64,000 bases of DNA, taken from assembly GCA_016125045.1 (NCBI GenBank), contig WGML01000004.1:124001-188000 (forward strand), in the 5' to 3' direction. The notes beneath the pieces are model-generated. The model saw only the letters and a program-made list of their open reading frames with translations. It was not told where the DNA came from and did not search any database. The translations under genes were made by a program, and so were the position numbers. This document shows positions 52,924-61,938 of the stretch, piece by piece (the first letter of the stretch is position 1; each line of letters starts with the position of its first letter). The stretch comes from a bacterium (GTDB lineage Bacteria > Pseudomonadota > Alphaproteobacteria > Caulobacterales > Hyphomonadaceae).

Positions 52924-54291
52924 TCAGCCGATCAACTCGACCCCGCCCATATAGGGGACCAGCGCCGCCGGCACGCGCACGCGGCCATCCGCTTCCTGAT
53001 GGTTTTCGAGCACAGCCACCAGCGTCCGCCCGACGGCGAGGCCCGACCCGTTGAGCGTGTGCACGAATTCCGGCTTCGCTCCGGCTTCGGGGCGGTAGCG
53101 GGCGTCCATGCGGCGGGCCTGGAAGTCGCCGCAGTTCGAACAGGACGAGATTTCCCGATACGTGTTCTGCGACGGCAGCCACACGTCAAGGTCGTAGGTC
53201 TTGCGCGCGCTGAAGCCCATGTCGCCGGTCGAGAGCAGCATCACGCGGTACGGCAGCTCCAGCCGCTTCAGGATTTCCTCGGCGCACGCCGTCATGCGCT
53301 CGTGTTCGGCGTCGGAGTCCTCCGGCCGCGTGATCGAGACGAGTTCCACCTTGGTGAACTGGTGCTGGCGGATCATGCCTTTCGTGTCGCGGCCCGCCGA
53401 GCCCGCCTCGGCGCGAAAGCAGGGCGTCGCCGCCGTCATGCGCATCGGCAGGGCGGACGCCTCCAGCACCTGCTCGCGAACCAGGTTGGTGAGCGACACT
53501 TCGGCGGTTGGGATGAGCCATCGGCGCAAGCCCACGGGTCGCTCCTCGCCATCGTCGAAGCGTTCGACCGCCGGAGCTTCTTCGCCCGTTTCCAGATATC
53601 GGTTCACGTAAAACTGGTCGTTCAGGAACTTCGGCAGTTGGCCGGTGCCGAACATCGCCTGCTCGCGCACGATGAGCGGCGGACTGTGCTCGACATAGCC
53701 GTGCTCGCCGGTCTGAACGTCCAGCATGAAGGCGGCGAGGGCGCGCTCAAGCCTTGCGAGCTGCCCCTTCAGCACCACGAACCGCGCGCCTGACATTCTG
53801 GCCGCAGCCTCGAAGTCCATCATCCCGAGCGCCTCGCCGAGGTCGGCGTGATCCTTGGGCTGGAAGTTGAACGCGCGGGGCGCGCCCCAGCGACGCACGT
53901 CCCGGTTCGCGGTCTCGTCCGCGCCCTCCGGCGCGTCGGCGGCGGGCAGGTTGGGCAGGCTCGCCAGCAGGTCGTCGCGCTCGCGCAGATACATCTCCTC
54001 AGCCGCGCCTGCGCGCTCGATCGCCGCCTTGGCGTCCGCGACCTCCGCCATCAGCTGCGCGGCGCGGGCTTCGTCCTTTGCGGCTTTCGCCTTGCCGATC
54101 TCCTTCGACGTCGCATTGCGCGCCTGTTCGGCGGCCTGCTTCTGCGTCACCGCCGCGCGCGCGCCGGCGTCGAGTTCGAGGATCACCTCAACCACCGGGC
54201 GACCGTCCTTCAGGTGCACGCCGCCGGACCGCCTGGCGAGCGCGGTCTGGAAGGCGTGGGGATCGTCGCGAAGGGCGCGGATGTCGTGCAT
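52924..54291 (-). CDS. serS: Serine--tRNA ligase
   Basis: The class II synthetase has the helical N-terminal arm ([57 protein letters not shown]) and class II motifs: [32 protein letters not shown] and [37 protein letters not shown] start at ATG 54291, giving 455 residues; the track TTG at 54300 adds three. It charges serine onto tRNA-Ser, and tRNA-Sec where present. Confidence 0.94.
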   Translation of the reverse strand: MHDIRALRDDPHAFQTALARRSGGVHLKDGRPVVEVILELDAGARAAVTQKQAAEQARNATSKEIGKAKAAKDEARAAQLMAEVADAKAAIERAGAAEEMYLRERDDLLASLPNLPAADAPEGADETANRDVRRWGAPRAFNFQPKDHADLGEALGMMDFEAAARMSGARFVVLKGQLARLERALAAFMLDVQTGEHGYVEHSPPLIVREQAMFGTGQLPKFLNDQFYVNRYLETGEEAPAVERFDDGEERPVGLRRWLIPTAEVSLTNLVREQVLEASALPMRMTAATPCFRAEAGSAGRDTKGMIRQHQFTKVELVSITRPEDSDAEHERMTACAEEILKRLELPYRVMLLSTGDMGFSARKTYDLDVWLPSQNTYREISSCSNCGDFQARRMDARYRPEAGAKPEFVHTLNGSGLAVGRTLVAVLENHQEADGRVRVPAALVPYMGGVELIG

Positions 54292-54558
54292 GGCCGGCAA
54301 ACCTTAGGCTGAATTCAGGAGGGTGGGATAACACGCGGCCTGTCCCCGTAAAGCCGCCGGAAAACTGCGGGAGCATCGACCGGGGCGCGAGCGTTCGGGG
54401 GAACGGGCGGACGAGGGCCGAAGCGGCGGTGAACTTGTCCCCCTATCGGTCGCGCCATAAGCGCCCCGATCGCGATCAGATCACGTCCGGCCGCCGTAAG
54501 TGAAGCCTGCCTGAAACATCACTCAAACCTGTCGCCAACCTGCGCGCCGGGCGCGTGA

Positions 54559-54894
54559 TCAGGCGACCGAGAAGCTCGTCCCGCAGCCGCAACCGGCGGT
54601 CGCGTTGGGGTTGTGAACCTTGAACGACGCGCCGATCAGCTCATCGACATAGTCGATTTCAGAGCCTTCCAGGAGCGGGAGGCTCGCCTCGTCGATCACC
54701 GCCTTCGCGCCGTCGCGTTCGATGACAATGTCGTCGAGCTTCACCTCGTGGGCGAAGCCGAAGCGGTAGGAGAAGCCCGAACACCCGCCTCCGATCACTT
54801 CTAGCCGAAGCATCGCGCCCGGGGGTTCGGATTGGATGATCCGGAGGATGCGCTTGGCGGCCGCGGCGCTCAGGGAGACGGTCTGGCCCGTCAT
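54559..54894 (-). CDS. erpA: Iron-sulfur cluster insertion protein ErpA/HesB family
   Basis: The A-type Fe-S carrier of about 111 residues starts MTGQTVSLSAAAAKRILRIIQSEPPGAMLRLEVIGGGCSGFSYRFGF at 54894, with AAGGA upstream. The three cluster ligands are in GGGCSGF and GCGCGTSF at the C-terminus. It hands clusters to apo-proteins. Divergent from dgt, 73 bases between the starts. Confidence 0.9.
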   Translation of the reverse strand: MTGQTVSLSAAAAKRILRIIQSEPPGAMLRLEVIGGGCSGFSYRFGFAHEVKLDDIVIERDGAKAVIDEASLPLLEGSEIDYVDELIGASFKVHNPNATAGCGCGTSFSVA

Positions 54895-54967
54895 GTCGGG
54901 TGTTCCTTGCACTTTTGCCTCGTCCCACGTGTGAGATAGGGTCAGTTGTTATCGAGGGAAAGACGTC

Positions 54968-56164
54968 ATGCCGCCAAAGCCCTTTCGACCGCCCGCGCGG
55001 GCCGTCTATGCGAGCGACCCCGCGAGGTCGCGGGGGCGGCTCCATGCCGAGGCGCCGAGCCCCACCCGCACGGAGTTCCAGCGCGACCGCGACCGGATCA
55101 TCCACGCAGACGCCTTTCGCCGCCTGAAGCAGAAGACGCAGGTGTTCGTCAGCCATGAGGGCGACCATTACCGCACCCGGCTCACGCATTCGCTCGAAGT
55201 GTCGCAGATCGCCCGCTCCGCCGCGAGGACCCTTGGCCTGGACGAGGATCTCGCCGAAGCCCTTGCTTTGGCTCATGATATTGGCCACCCGCCCTTCGGT
55301 CACGCCGGGGAAACCGCGCTCGACGCCTGCATGGCGGACCATGGCGGGTTCGATCACAACGCCCAGACGCTCCGGGTCCTGACGCGGCTGGAGCGCAAAT
55401 ATCCAACCTTCGACGGCCTCAACCTGACCTGGGAGACGCTCGAAGGCGTGATCAAGCACAATGGCCCGCTGGTGAATTCGGCCACCGGCTATGATGACCT
55501 CCCTACCGCCTTTCGGGACTATGAAGCCCTGCAGTCCCTTGAATTGACGACATTTGCCGGGCCGGAGGCGCAGGTCGCCGCGCTCGCGGACGACATCGCT
55601 TACAACAATCATGACATCCAGGACGGATTGCGGGCCGGGCTTTTCTCGATTTCCGACCTCGAAGATATCCCCCTCGCGGGAGAGACCTTCCGCACCGTGA
55701 TGAAGGCGTTTCCCGACATCGACACCGATCGGGTTGTGGCTGAGTCCGTGCGGCGGCTCATCGGGGTCTGGATTCGCGACCTGACGCAGGAGTTCGCCAG
55801 CCGCGCGAAACGCTTGAAGCCCGAAAGCGTGGAGGACGTGCGGGCGCTGAGCGAGCCGCTCGCCGCCTTCTCGCCTGAGATCGACGAGAAGCAGAAGCCG
55901 CTTCGGGCGTTCCTGTTTGAGAAAATGTATAGACATTACAAGGTCAATCGCATGATGAGCCAGGCGCGACGCATCGTTGCGGAGCTGTTCGCTTTGTTCC
56001 TCGCCGAGCCGGACACCCTGCCTCCGGGGTGGCGCGAGCGGGCGCTGCAGGCGGGCTCGCAGAAGAGGCGCGCGCGAGTCGTTTGCGATTATATCGCTGG
56101 AATGACAGATACTTACGCGATGGAGGCTCACCACCGCCTGTTCAATCTCGAGCGCTGGATCTGA
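54968..56164 (+). CDS. dgt: dGTP triphosphohydrolase family protein
   Basis: The 398-residue HD-domain protein removes triphosphate from dGTP or other dNTPs. Signatures: FRRLKQKTQVFVSHEGDHYRTRLTHSLEVSQIARSAAR and the HD pair LAHDIGHPPFGHAGETALDACMADHGGFDHNAQTLRVLTRLE, with a later ADDIAYNNHDIQDGLRAG. Start MPPKPFRPPARAVYASD follows gagggaaag. The family often sits between erpA and argS in alphaproteobacteria. Confidence 0.9.
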   Translation: MPPKPFRPPARAVYASDPARSRGRLHAEAPSPTRTEFQRDRDRIIHADAFRRLKQKTQVFVSHEGDHYRTRLTHSLEVSQIARSAARTLGLDEDLAEALALAHDIGHPPFGHAGETALDACMADHGGFDHNAQTLRVLTRLERKYPTFDGLNLTWETLEGVIKHNGPLVNSATGYDDLPTAFRDYEALQSLELTTFAGPEAQVAALADDIAYNNHDIQDGLRAGLFSISDLEDIPLAGETFRTVMKAFPDIDTDRVVAESVRRLIGVWIRDLTQEFASRAKRLKPESVEDVRALSEPLAAFSPEIDEKQKPLRAFLFEKMYRHYKVNRMMSQARRIVAELFALFLAEPDTLPPGWRERALQAGSQKRRARVVCDYIAGMTDTYAMEAHHRLFNLERWI

Positions 56165-56317
56165 CCCGTAGGCGCACGCCGTTTCCGGTTTGGTTACGGT
56201 TGGAGGGCGAGGTTAGGTCAAGTTTGAGTCGCGTCAGGGCGGCGTTGACGCGACGTTGGGCGCGAGCTTCGCCGCTTCAGTGCTAAGATAAGCCGTCGAG
56301 GCTGCGATTCGGACGCC

Positions 56318-57277
56318 ATGAACCACTATCTGAAACCACCTTCCGGCGACCGCCGCCACAAACCGATCCGCATGGGCGACGCCCCGCGGGCGAAGGTCGA
56401 GTTCGGTGACGATTTCGCCCCCCTGAGCGACGCCCGCCGGGCCGATCCGGGGGAGGCGCGAGACCAGACCGAGCGCGACGATCGCTCCCCCCGGCCCGGC
56501 GGCGCACGGCGGGCCGCCCCGCGAGATGACGCAGACGCCTATCGCCGCCTTCCCGGGGAGCCGGGCTACAGGGCAGGCTATCGGCCGGTCGACGAGTCGC
56601 GCCGCGGCCCGATGGTTCTCGCGCTGGCGGTGGGGATTCTCGCTCTCTTCGGATTCGTTGTCTGGAACGCCTATCGCGACGGGGTTCGGCCCGAAGGAGC
56701 TAACGGCCGGATCGAGCTTGCAGACGCCGGCCCGTTCAAGTCGCGTCCCGAACGTTCGGATCAGCCGGCCGCGGATTCGCTGGAGGCGAGCGTTTTTGAT
56801 CAGGTGGAGCCAGGCGACCCCCCTGAGGACCTGGTCGGCGGTCCTTCCGCGGCCGAGCCGGTTGCGACGCCGGAGCTCGATCCCGTTCCGGAACCGGTCG
56901 TGGCTGCAACCGAGGCTGCGCCGCCGGTTGTGCCGATCGTTCGAGACCCGCCCGCGCCCCTGACCCCTGCGGTTCAGTCGCCGCCCCCCGCTCCTGAGAC
57001 ACGAACGTCGGGCGCGCAGCCGGCGCGCGGCGGACCCGACGTCGTGCAACTCGCCGCCGTCAAGTCGGAAGCCGACGCCCGGGCGGAATGGGCGAGGCGG
57101 GCCGCGGCCGCTCCAGATCTCTACGCGCGGGCCGAACTCCTGATTCAGGCCGCCGACGTCAATGGGCAGACCGTCTACCGTGTTCGCGCGCAGGGCTTTG
57201 CCGACCGCGCAGAGGCGGACGCGTTCTGTGCGGCGGTGAAGTTCCGCGGGGGCGACTGTTTCAGGACCGTCAGATGA
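56318..57277 (+). CDS. SPOR-domain membrane protein
   Basis: The 319-residue protein has an Arg/Asp-rich cytoplasmic N-terminus, one membrane span (GPMVLALAVGILALFGFVVWNAY, about 100-122), a Pro-rich periplasmic linker, and a C-terminal SPOR-like domain (DVVQLAAVKSEADARAEWARRAAAAPDLYARAELLIQAADVNGQTVYRVRAQGFADRAEADAFCAAVKFRGGDCFRTVR). SPOR domains bind glycan strands bare of stem peptides at division sites. nagZ starts inside its stop (ATGA). Confidence 0.85.
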   Translation: MNHYLKPPSGDRRHKPIRMGDAPRAKVEFGDDFAPLSDARRADPGEARDQTERDDRSPRPGGARRAAPRDDADAYRRLPGEPGYRAGYRPVDESRRGPMVLALAVGILALFGFVVWNAYRDGVRPEGANGRIELADAGPFKSRPERSDQPAADSLEASVFDQVEPGDPPEDLVGGPSAAEPVATPELDPVPEPVVAATEAAPPVVPIVRDPPAPLTPAVQSPPPAPETRTSGAQPARGGPDVVQLAAVKSEADARAEWARRAAAAPDLYARAELLIQAADVNGQTVYRVRAQGFADRAEADAFCAAVKFRGGDCFRTVR

Positions 57278-58320
57278 GCGCTCCGCGCGCCTGCATTCTC
57301 AGCGTGTCGGGCGATACGCTCGCGCCTTCGGAGGCGCAGCTGATCAGCCGCGTCGACCCGTGGGGGGTGATCCTCATGGGCCGGTCGTGCCGGACGCGGG
57401 CGCAAGCGCGGGCGCTGGTTGATGCGATCTGGTCGGCCTCTGGTCGACCGACGCTGATCTTCATCGACCAGGAGGGCGGGCGGGTGCGCCGCCTTCGGCC
57501 GCCGGAATGGCCGGACTTTCCAGCGCCCGATCTTTTCGGTCGCCTCTGGCTGTCAGACCCGCAAGCCGCCGTCGAAGCCTGCTGGCTGCACCACCGTCTC
57601 ATCGCCGCTGAACTCGAACCACTTGGAATCCTTGCGGATTTCGCCCCGGTTCTCGACCTTCGCCATGCGGGGGCGCACGTCATCGTCGGCGACCGGTCGT
57701 TCGGGGCGGACCCCCATCGCGTCGCGGCGCTCGGGCGCGCCGCCCTGGAGGGGCTGGAAGCCGGCGGCGTGGCGGGCGCGGTCAAACACATCCCCGGCCA
57801 CGGCCGCGCCCGCGTCGACAGCCATGATGAGACCCCGGTGATCGACGAACCGATCGAGGCTCTGGAGGAAGATTTCGCTCCCTTCGCGATGCTGCGGGAT
57901 GCACCCATGGCCCTGACTGCCCATCTGAGATTCAATGCGATCGACCGGACGGCCTGCGCAACCCATTCGCGGATCGTGGTCTCGGAGATCATCCGCGACC
58001 GGATCGGGTTTCGCGGCCTGCTCGTCACCGACGATCTTGGCATGAAGGCACTGGGCGGGACTTTGGCCGACCGCGCGGCGCGAGCGTTTGCAGCGGGCTG
58101 CGACGTGGCGCTGCACTGTTCGGGGTTTGTCACGGACCCCTCGATTGTGCTGCGTGAAATGGAGGAAGTGGCCGACGCGTCGCCGGAACTGTCCGGCGCG
58201 GCGCAGGAACGTGCAGCGGCTGTGGAACGGGCGACGCTCAATCGCAAGCCCTTTGATGTCGAATCGGGCTGGAGCGATTTCAGATCCCTCATCGCCGGCT
58301 CGGAAAGCCTCAACGCATGA
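57274..58320 (+). CDS. nagZ: Beta-N-acetylhexosaminidase NagZ (GH3)
   Basis: ATG 57274 overlaps the SPOR-gene stop by four bases; 348 residues. GH3 signatures: FIDQEGGRVRRLRPPEWP, the general catalytic loop KHIPGHGRARVDSHDETPVID and FRGLLVTDDLGMKALGG with the nucleophile Asp. It removes GlcNAc from anhydro-muropeptides in peptidoglycan recycling. Start of the track ORF, 62 codons earlier, overlaps the SPOR gene and is rejected. Confidence 0.92.
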   Translation: MSAPRACILSVSGDTLAPSEAQLISRVDPWGVILMGRSCRTRAQARALVDAIWSASGRPTLIFIDQEGGRVRRLRPPEWPDFPAPDLFGRLWLSDPQAAVEACWLHHRLIAAELEPLGILADFAPVLDLRHAGAHVIVGDRSFGADPHRVAALGRAALEGLEAGGVAGAVKHIPGHGRARVDSHDETPVIDEPIEALEEDFAPFAMLRDAPMALTAHLRFNAIDRTACATHSRIVVSEIIRDRIGFRGLLVTDDLGMKALGGTLADRAARAFAAGCDVALHCSGFVTDPSIVLREMEEVADASPELSGAAQERAAAVERATLNRKPFDVESGWSDFRSLIAGSESLNA

Positions 58321-59144
58321 CGCAAGTTTCGATGGCTGATCTCCTCGCGGACGCCGAGACGGAGGCGCAGGACGCCGAAGGTCGTGACGCTTTCGTCGTC
58401 GATGTCGACGGTTATGAGGGGCCGCTCCACCTGCTGCTTGCGCTTGCAAGGCGGCAGAAGGTTGACCTCGCGCGCGTCTCGATCCTGCAGCTGGCGGAAC
58501 AGTATCTCGCCTTCGTGTCCGACGCCCGGGATCGCCGGATGGACCTCGCGGCGGACTATCTGCTCATGGCCGCATGGCTTGCCTTCCTGAAGTCGAAGCT
58601 GTTGCTTCCGGGCGCAGGGAAAGCCGAAGAGGAAGAGCCATCCGAGGGCGCTGCGGGACGCCTCGCCTTTCGGCTCGCCCGGCTCGACGCCATGCGCCAG
58701 GCGGGCGACGCACTGATGGCGGGGCTTGTCGACGGACGTGACGTTTTTGCGCGCGGGGCGCCGGAGCGTGCCGTGGTCGCCCGCACAACGCATTGGGAAG
58801 CCTCGCTCTATGACGTGATGAGCGCTTTTGCGGACATCCAGTTGCGGCGCATCAAGCTCAAGGCCCACACCGTCGAACGGCAGCCTGTGCTGACCCTGGA
58901 CACCGCGCGTCGCAGGCTGGTCGCGATGGCGGCCGAAATGGAGGAATGGCGCTCCGTGCAGTCGTTGCGCCCGGAGCCGGGGGATGCGCCGGACGCGCCG
59001 GGCCGCTCCGTCGTCGCCAGTTTTTTCTCGGCGGCGCTGGAACTCACGCGTGACCGCGCGCTCGAATTGCGACAGGACGCTCCCTTGCGCGATGTCCTTG
59101 TCCGCCGCCCCCGATCGGTCGGCGAGATGAAGGCGGCTGAGTAA
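58317..59144 (+). CDS. scpA: Segregation and condensation protein A
   Basis: The 275-residue kleisin subunit of the SMC-ScpAB complex starts in the nagZ stop (ATGA). ScpA-like elements are FVVDVDGYEGPLHLLLALARRQKVDLARVSILQLAEQYL, DLAADYLLMAAWLAFLKSKLLLP and a C-terminal VVASFFSAALELTRDRALELRQDAPLRDVLV. It works with ScpB on chromosome condensation. Confidence 0.92.
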   Translation: MTQVSMADLLADAETEAQDAEGRDAFVVDVDGYEGPLHLLLALARRQKVDLARVSILQLAEQYLAFVSDARDRRMDLAADYLLMAAWLAFLKSKLLLPGAGKAEEEEPSEGAAGRLAFRLARLDAMRQAGDALMAGLVDGRDVFARGAPERAVVARTTHWEASLYDVMSAFADIQLRRIKLKAHTVERQPVLTLDTARRRLVAMAAEMEEWRSVQSLRPEPGDAPDAPGRSVVASFFSAALELTRDRALELRQDAPLRDVLVRRPRSVGEMKAAE

Positions 59145-59154
59145 GGATGCTGGA

Positions 59155-60042
59155 ATGAACGCGGCTGACGACCCCCGCGATGGTCCGGGCGACGCCCCGA
59201 TCGAGCCAATCGGCGACAGCCCCGCCGACAGCCTTGACGCGATCCGCGCGGCGGTGGCGCGCCTGACGCGCGCGAACGCGGCGACCCAGGCGGACGCACG
59301 CAGCGTCGCCGAGCCCGAGCCGCAACCACCCCCTCAACCGACACAGCCGCCGATCACGCGTCCCGAAGCGCCTCACGAGGACCTGGTCGCGGATGCGGTG
59401 AGGCGTGCCGAAGCGGTGCTCTTTGCGTCCGCGCAGCCGATCGAGGCGTCCTCGCTCGCGGACGTTATGCCGGCGGGAGTTGAGCCCGGCGTCGCGCTGA
59501 TGCGTCTCAAGGCGCTCTACCGCGGACGAGGAGTCCAACTCGTTGAAATCGCTGGAAAGTGGCGCTTCCAGACCGCGCCGGACCTCGCGTTTCTTTTCGA
59601 GACTCGGCGGACGGAGCAGCGAAGCCTGTCTCGGGCCGCGATGGAGACACTCGCGATCATCGCCTATTGCCAGCCCGTCACCCGAGCCGAAATCGAGGAC
59701 GTGCGCGGCGTCGCGGTTTCCAAGGGGACACTCGATGTTCTGATGGAGGCAGGATGGGTGCGGCCGCGGGGGCGCAGGCGCACGCCCGGCAGGCCCGCCA
59801 CCTACGGCACCACGGAGTCCTTTCTCGTGTATTTTGGGCTCGATGCGCTCGACAGCCTTCCAGGTAAGGCCGAGCTGAAGGCGGCGGGGCTGCTGTCGGC
59901 GGACATTCCGGAAGGGTTTGAGGGCGTTGGACCCGCCGCGGCGGGGCGGGACGACCTGGTCGAGGATCCCTATGAGGATGGTCCGGATTTCCACGTCGAC
60001 TTCAACGAAGACGAAGGCGGCGACGACCCCGCTGGCACCTGA
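59155..60042 (+). CDS. scpB: Segregation and condensation protein B
   Basis: The 295-residue ScpB has winged-helix domains: VRRAEAVLFASAQPIEASSLADVMPAGVEPG, RGRGVQLVEIAGKWRFQTAPDLAFLFE, and ETLAIIAYCQPVTRAEIEDVRGVAVSKGTLDVLMEAGWVRPRGRRRTPGRPATYGTTESFLVYFGLDALDSLPG. Both N- and C-terminal tails are acidic or Pro-rich. It begins 10 bases after scpA. Confidence 0.93.
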   Translation: MNAADDPRDGPGDAPIEPIGDSPADSLDAIRAAVARLTRANAATQADARSVAEPEPQPPPQPTQPPITRPEAPHEDLVADAVRRAEAVLFASAQPIEASSLADVMPAGVEPGVALMRLKALYRGRGVQLVEIAGKWRFQTAPDLAFLFETRRTEQRSLSRAAMETLAIIAYCQPVTRAEIEDVRGVAVSKGTLDVLMEAGWVRPRGRRRTPGRPATYGTTESFLVYFGLDALDSLPGKAELKAAGLLSADIPEGFEGVGPAAAGRDDLVEDPYEDGPDFHVDFNEDEGGDDPAGT

Positions 60043-60179
60043 CCGCCGAGCGCGTCGTGGATCGAGGGGCGATGCGGCGCACAGGACGTTTGCACGCCGG
60101 GCCGCCAGGCACTAAGTAGGGAGGGAATGCCGCATTGCGCGGTGCCGACCTGATGCGGTCGCAATCAACGGAGCGGATC

Positions 60180-60416
60180 ATGTTCGGGCCCGGCGGAGTA
60201 AGCCCAATCCAGTTGCTGATCGTTCTCGCCCTCGTGCTTCTGTTCTTCGGGGGACGGGGCAAGATCTCGGCAATGATGTCCGACATGGCCAAGGGATTGC
60301 GGAGTTTCCGCAAAGGCATGAAGGACGACGAAGAGCCTGAAACCGCGGAGCGTCAGCCGCTGGAAGATGGCAAGACCATCAACGTGACGCCGCAGAAAGA
60401 CAAGACCAAAGCCTGA
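60180..60416 (+). CDS. tatA: Twin-arginine translocase subunit TatA
   Basis: The 78-residue protein started at MFGPGGVSPIQLLIVLALVLLFFGGRGKISAMMSDMAKGLRSFRKGM (60180, GGAG site) has the single span, hinge and amphipathic helix of TatA/E. The track ORF start 15 codons earlier is less likely. With TatB and TatC it exports folded proteins. Confidence 0.93.
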   Translation: MFGPGGVSPIQLLIVLALVLLFFGGRGKISAMMSDMAKGLRSFRKGMKDDEEPETAERQPLEDGKTINVTPQKDKTKA

Positions 60417-60516
60417 CGTCGATGACGTAGGGTCAATGGTTGCGGAGTCGGGGCTGGTGCCTGTGAGTTGCTGGGCCCCTTGCCGGTATCCAGCTTGAGG
60501 AAGTGAAGAACGGGCC

Positions 60517-61035
60517 ATGCTGCCAGGCGTCGATTTCACCGAAATGCTGCTGCTGGTGATTATCGCGCTGGTCTTCCTCGGTCCGCGCGATCTGCCTCTG
60601 ATGATGCGGAAAGTCGGTCGGTTCACCGGAAAAATGCGCGCGATGGCGTTCGAATTCCGCCAGAGCTTCGATGAGCTCGGCCGGCAGGCCGAACTCGAAG
60701 AGCTGCGCAAGGAAGTCGCCGACCTCAAGAAACAGACCGGCCTTGATGAACTCGGCAGAGACCTCGAGCAGAGCAAGCGTGACATGGAGCGGGACCTGAA
60801 CAGCTCCCTGACCATTCACGACCCGGCGAAGGCCAAGGAGGCTGGCGCGCTTGCCGGCGCGGCGGAAACTGCAGGGGTCGCTCCGGCGTCCTCTGACAAC
60901 CCCGCGGGTCCCGAGACGGCGAGCAACGCCGCTCCGGAATCGTCGCCCCCAGTGGAAGCAGAACCCGCGGACGCCGCGCCCGCAGCGTCTGACCACGCGA
61001 CCAGCGAACCCGCTCGCCGGAGCGCCGGCGCGTGA
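60517..61035 (+). CDS. tatB: Twin-arginine translocase subunit TatB
   Basis: The 172-residue protein has the TatB start MLPGVDFTEMLLLVIIALVFLGPRDLPLMMRKVGRFTGKMRAMAFEFRQSFDEL, with a Gly-Pro hinge and an amphipathic helix, and a long Ala/Pro-rich tail. The tatC GTG overlaps its stop (GTGA). Confidence 0.93.
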   Translation: MLPGVDFTEMLLLVIIALVFLGPRDLPLMMRKVGRFTGKMRAMAFEFRQSFDELGRQAELEELRKEVADLKKQTGLDELGRDLEQSKRDMERDLNSSLTIHDPAKAKEAGALAGAAETAGVAPASSDNPAGPETASNAAPESSPPVEAEPADAAPAASDHATSEPARRSAGA

Positions 61036-61916
61036 GCGGGAAGGCGCTTGATAAGCCCAAGGCGGCTGCGGACGCCGTGGATGAGGTGGAAGCCTCCCGG
61101 GCGCCGCTGATGGATCATCTCACCGAGCTGCGATCGCGCCTCATCACCTCGATGATCGCGATCGTGGTGTGCAGCATCGTCGCGTTCGTTTTTGCAAATC
61201 AGGTGCTGGAGCTTCTGCTGAACCCGTTCACGGCCGCCGCCGTGCAGTCGGGGCTCGCCGCGCCAAAGGCTTACTTCACCGCGCCGCTCGAACTCTTCAT
61301 GCTGAAGCTGAAGATATCGATGTTGCTGGGCCTCGCCGGGGCGTTCCCGGTGATCGCCTGGCAGATTTACGCCTTCGTTGCGCCGGGTCTCTACAAGCAT
61401 GAGCGAGGGGCGGTCGCCCCGTTCATCATGGCGATTCCGATGCTGTTCGCGGCCGGCGGATCGGTCGTTTACTTTGTGCTCTTGCCGCTGGTGATGAATT
61501 TCGCCTTCAGCCAGCAGATGGTCGACGCGTCGACCGCGGTGGAGTACCTGCCGAAGGTCACCGAGTATTACGGGCTCGCGATCGCGCTTCTTGGCGCATT
61601 CGGCATGGCGTTCCAGCTGCCCGTCGTTCTGTCGCTGCTCGCGAAGGCGGAACTGGTGACGGTGTCCGGGCTTCAGAAATGGCGGAAATACGCGATCGTT
61701 GTGATCTTCGCCGTGTCGATGTTCATGACCCCGCCGGACGTGTTCTCCCAGACGATTCTGGCCGTCCCGGTCTATGGACTCTACGAAGCCAGCATCGTGT
61801 CCGTCTGGCTGATCGAGCGCGCCCGCAGGCGCGAGGACGCGGCCCGAGAAGCCGCCGAGAAGGCGGACGCGAAGACGTCCGCCGCCAAATCCTCCAAGAG
61901 CGCGACCCCCGCCTGA
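61032..61916 (+). CDS. tatC: Twin-arginine translocase subunit TatC
   Basis: GTG 61032 overlaps the tatB stop. The 294-residue protein has six spans and the family signature APLMDHLTELRSRLITSMIAIVVCSIVAF near its start. It binds the RR signal peptides of exported cofactor proteins. Two genes in the window show Tat-like signals (modA, dctP). Confidence 0.94.
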   Translation: MSGKALDKPKAAADAVDEVEASRAPLMDHLTELRSRLITSMIAIVVCSIVAFVFANQVLELLLNPFTAAAVQSGLAAPKAYFTAPLELFMLKLKISMLLGLAGAFPVIAWQIYAFVAPGLYKHERGAVAPFIMAIPMLFAAGGSVVYFVLLPLVMNFAFSQQMVDASTAVEYLPKVTEYYGLAIALLGAFGMAFQLPVVLSLLAKAELVTVSGLQKWRKYAIVVIFAVSMFMTPPDVFSQTILAVPVYGLYEASIVSVWLIERARRREDAAREAAEKADAKTSAAKSSKSATPA

Positions 61917-61938
61917 CCGCCGCGCTTCCCGGGCGCGC

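Noticed and set aside
54301-54558. Riboswitch or T-box upstream of serS
   Set aside because: No recognisable conserved core was found, and T-boxes are not expected in this group; the interval is left unassigned.
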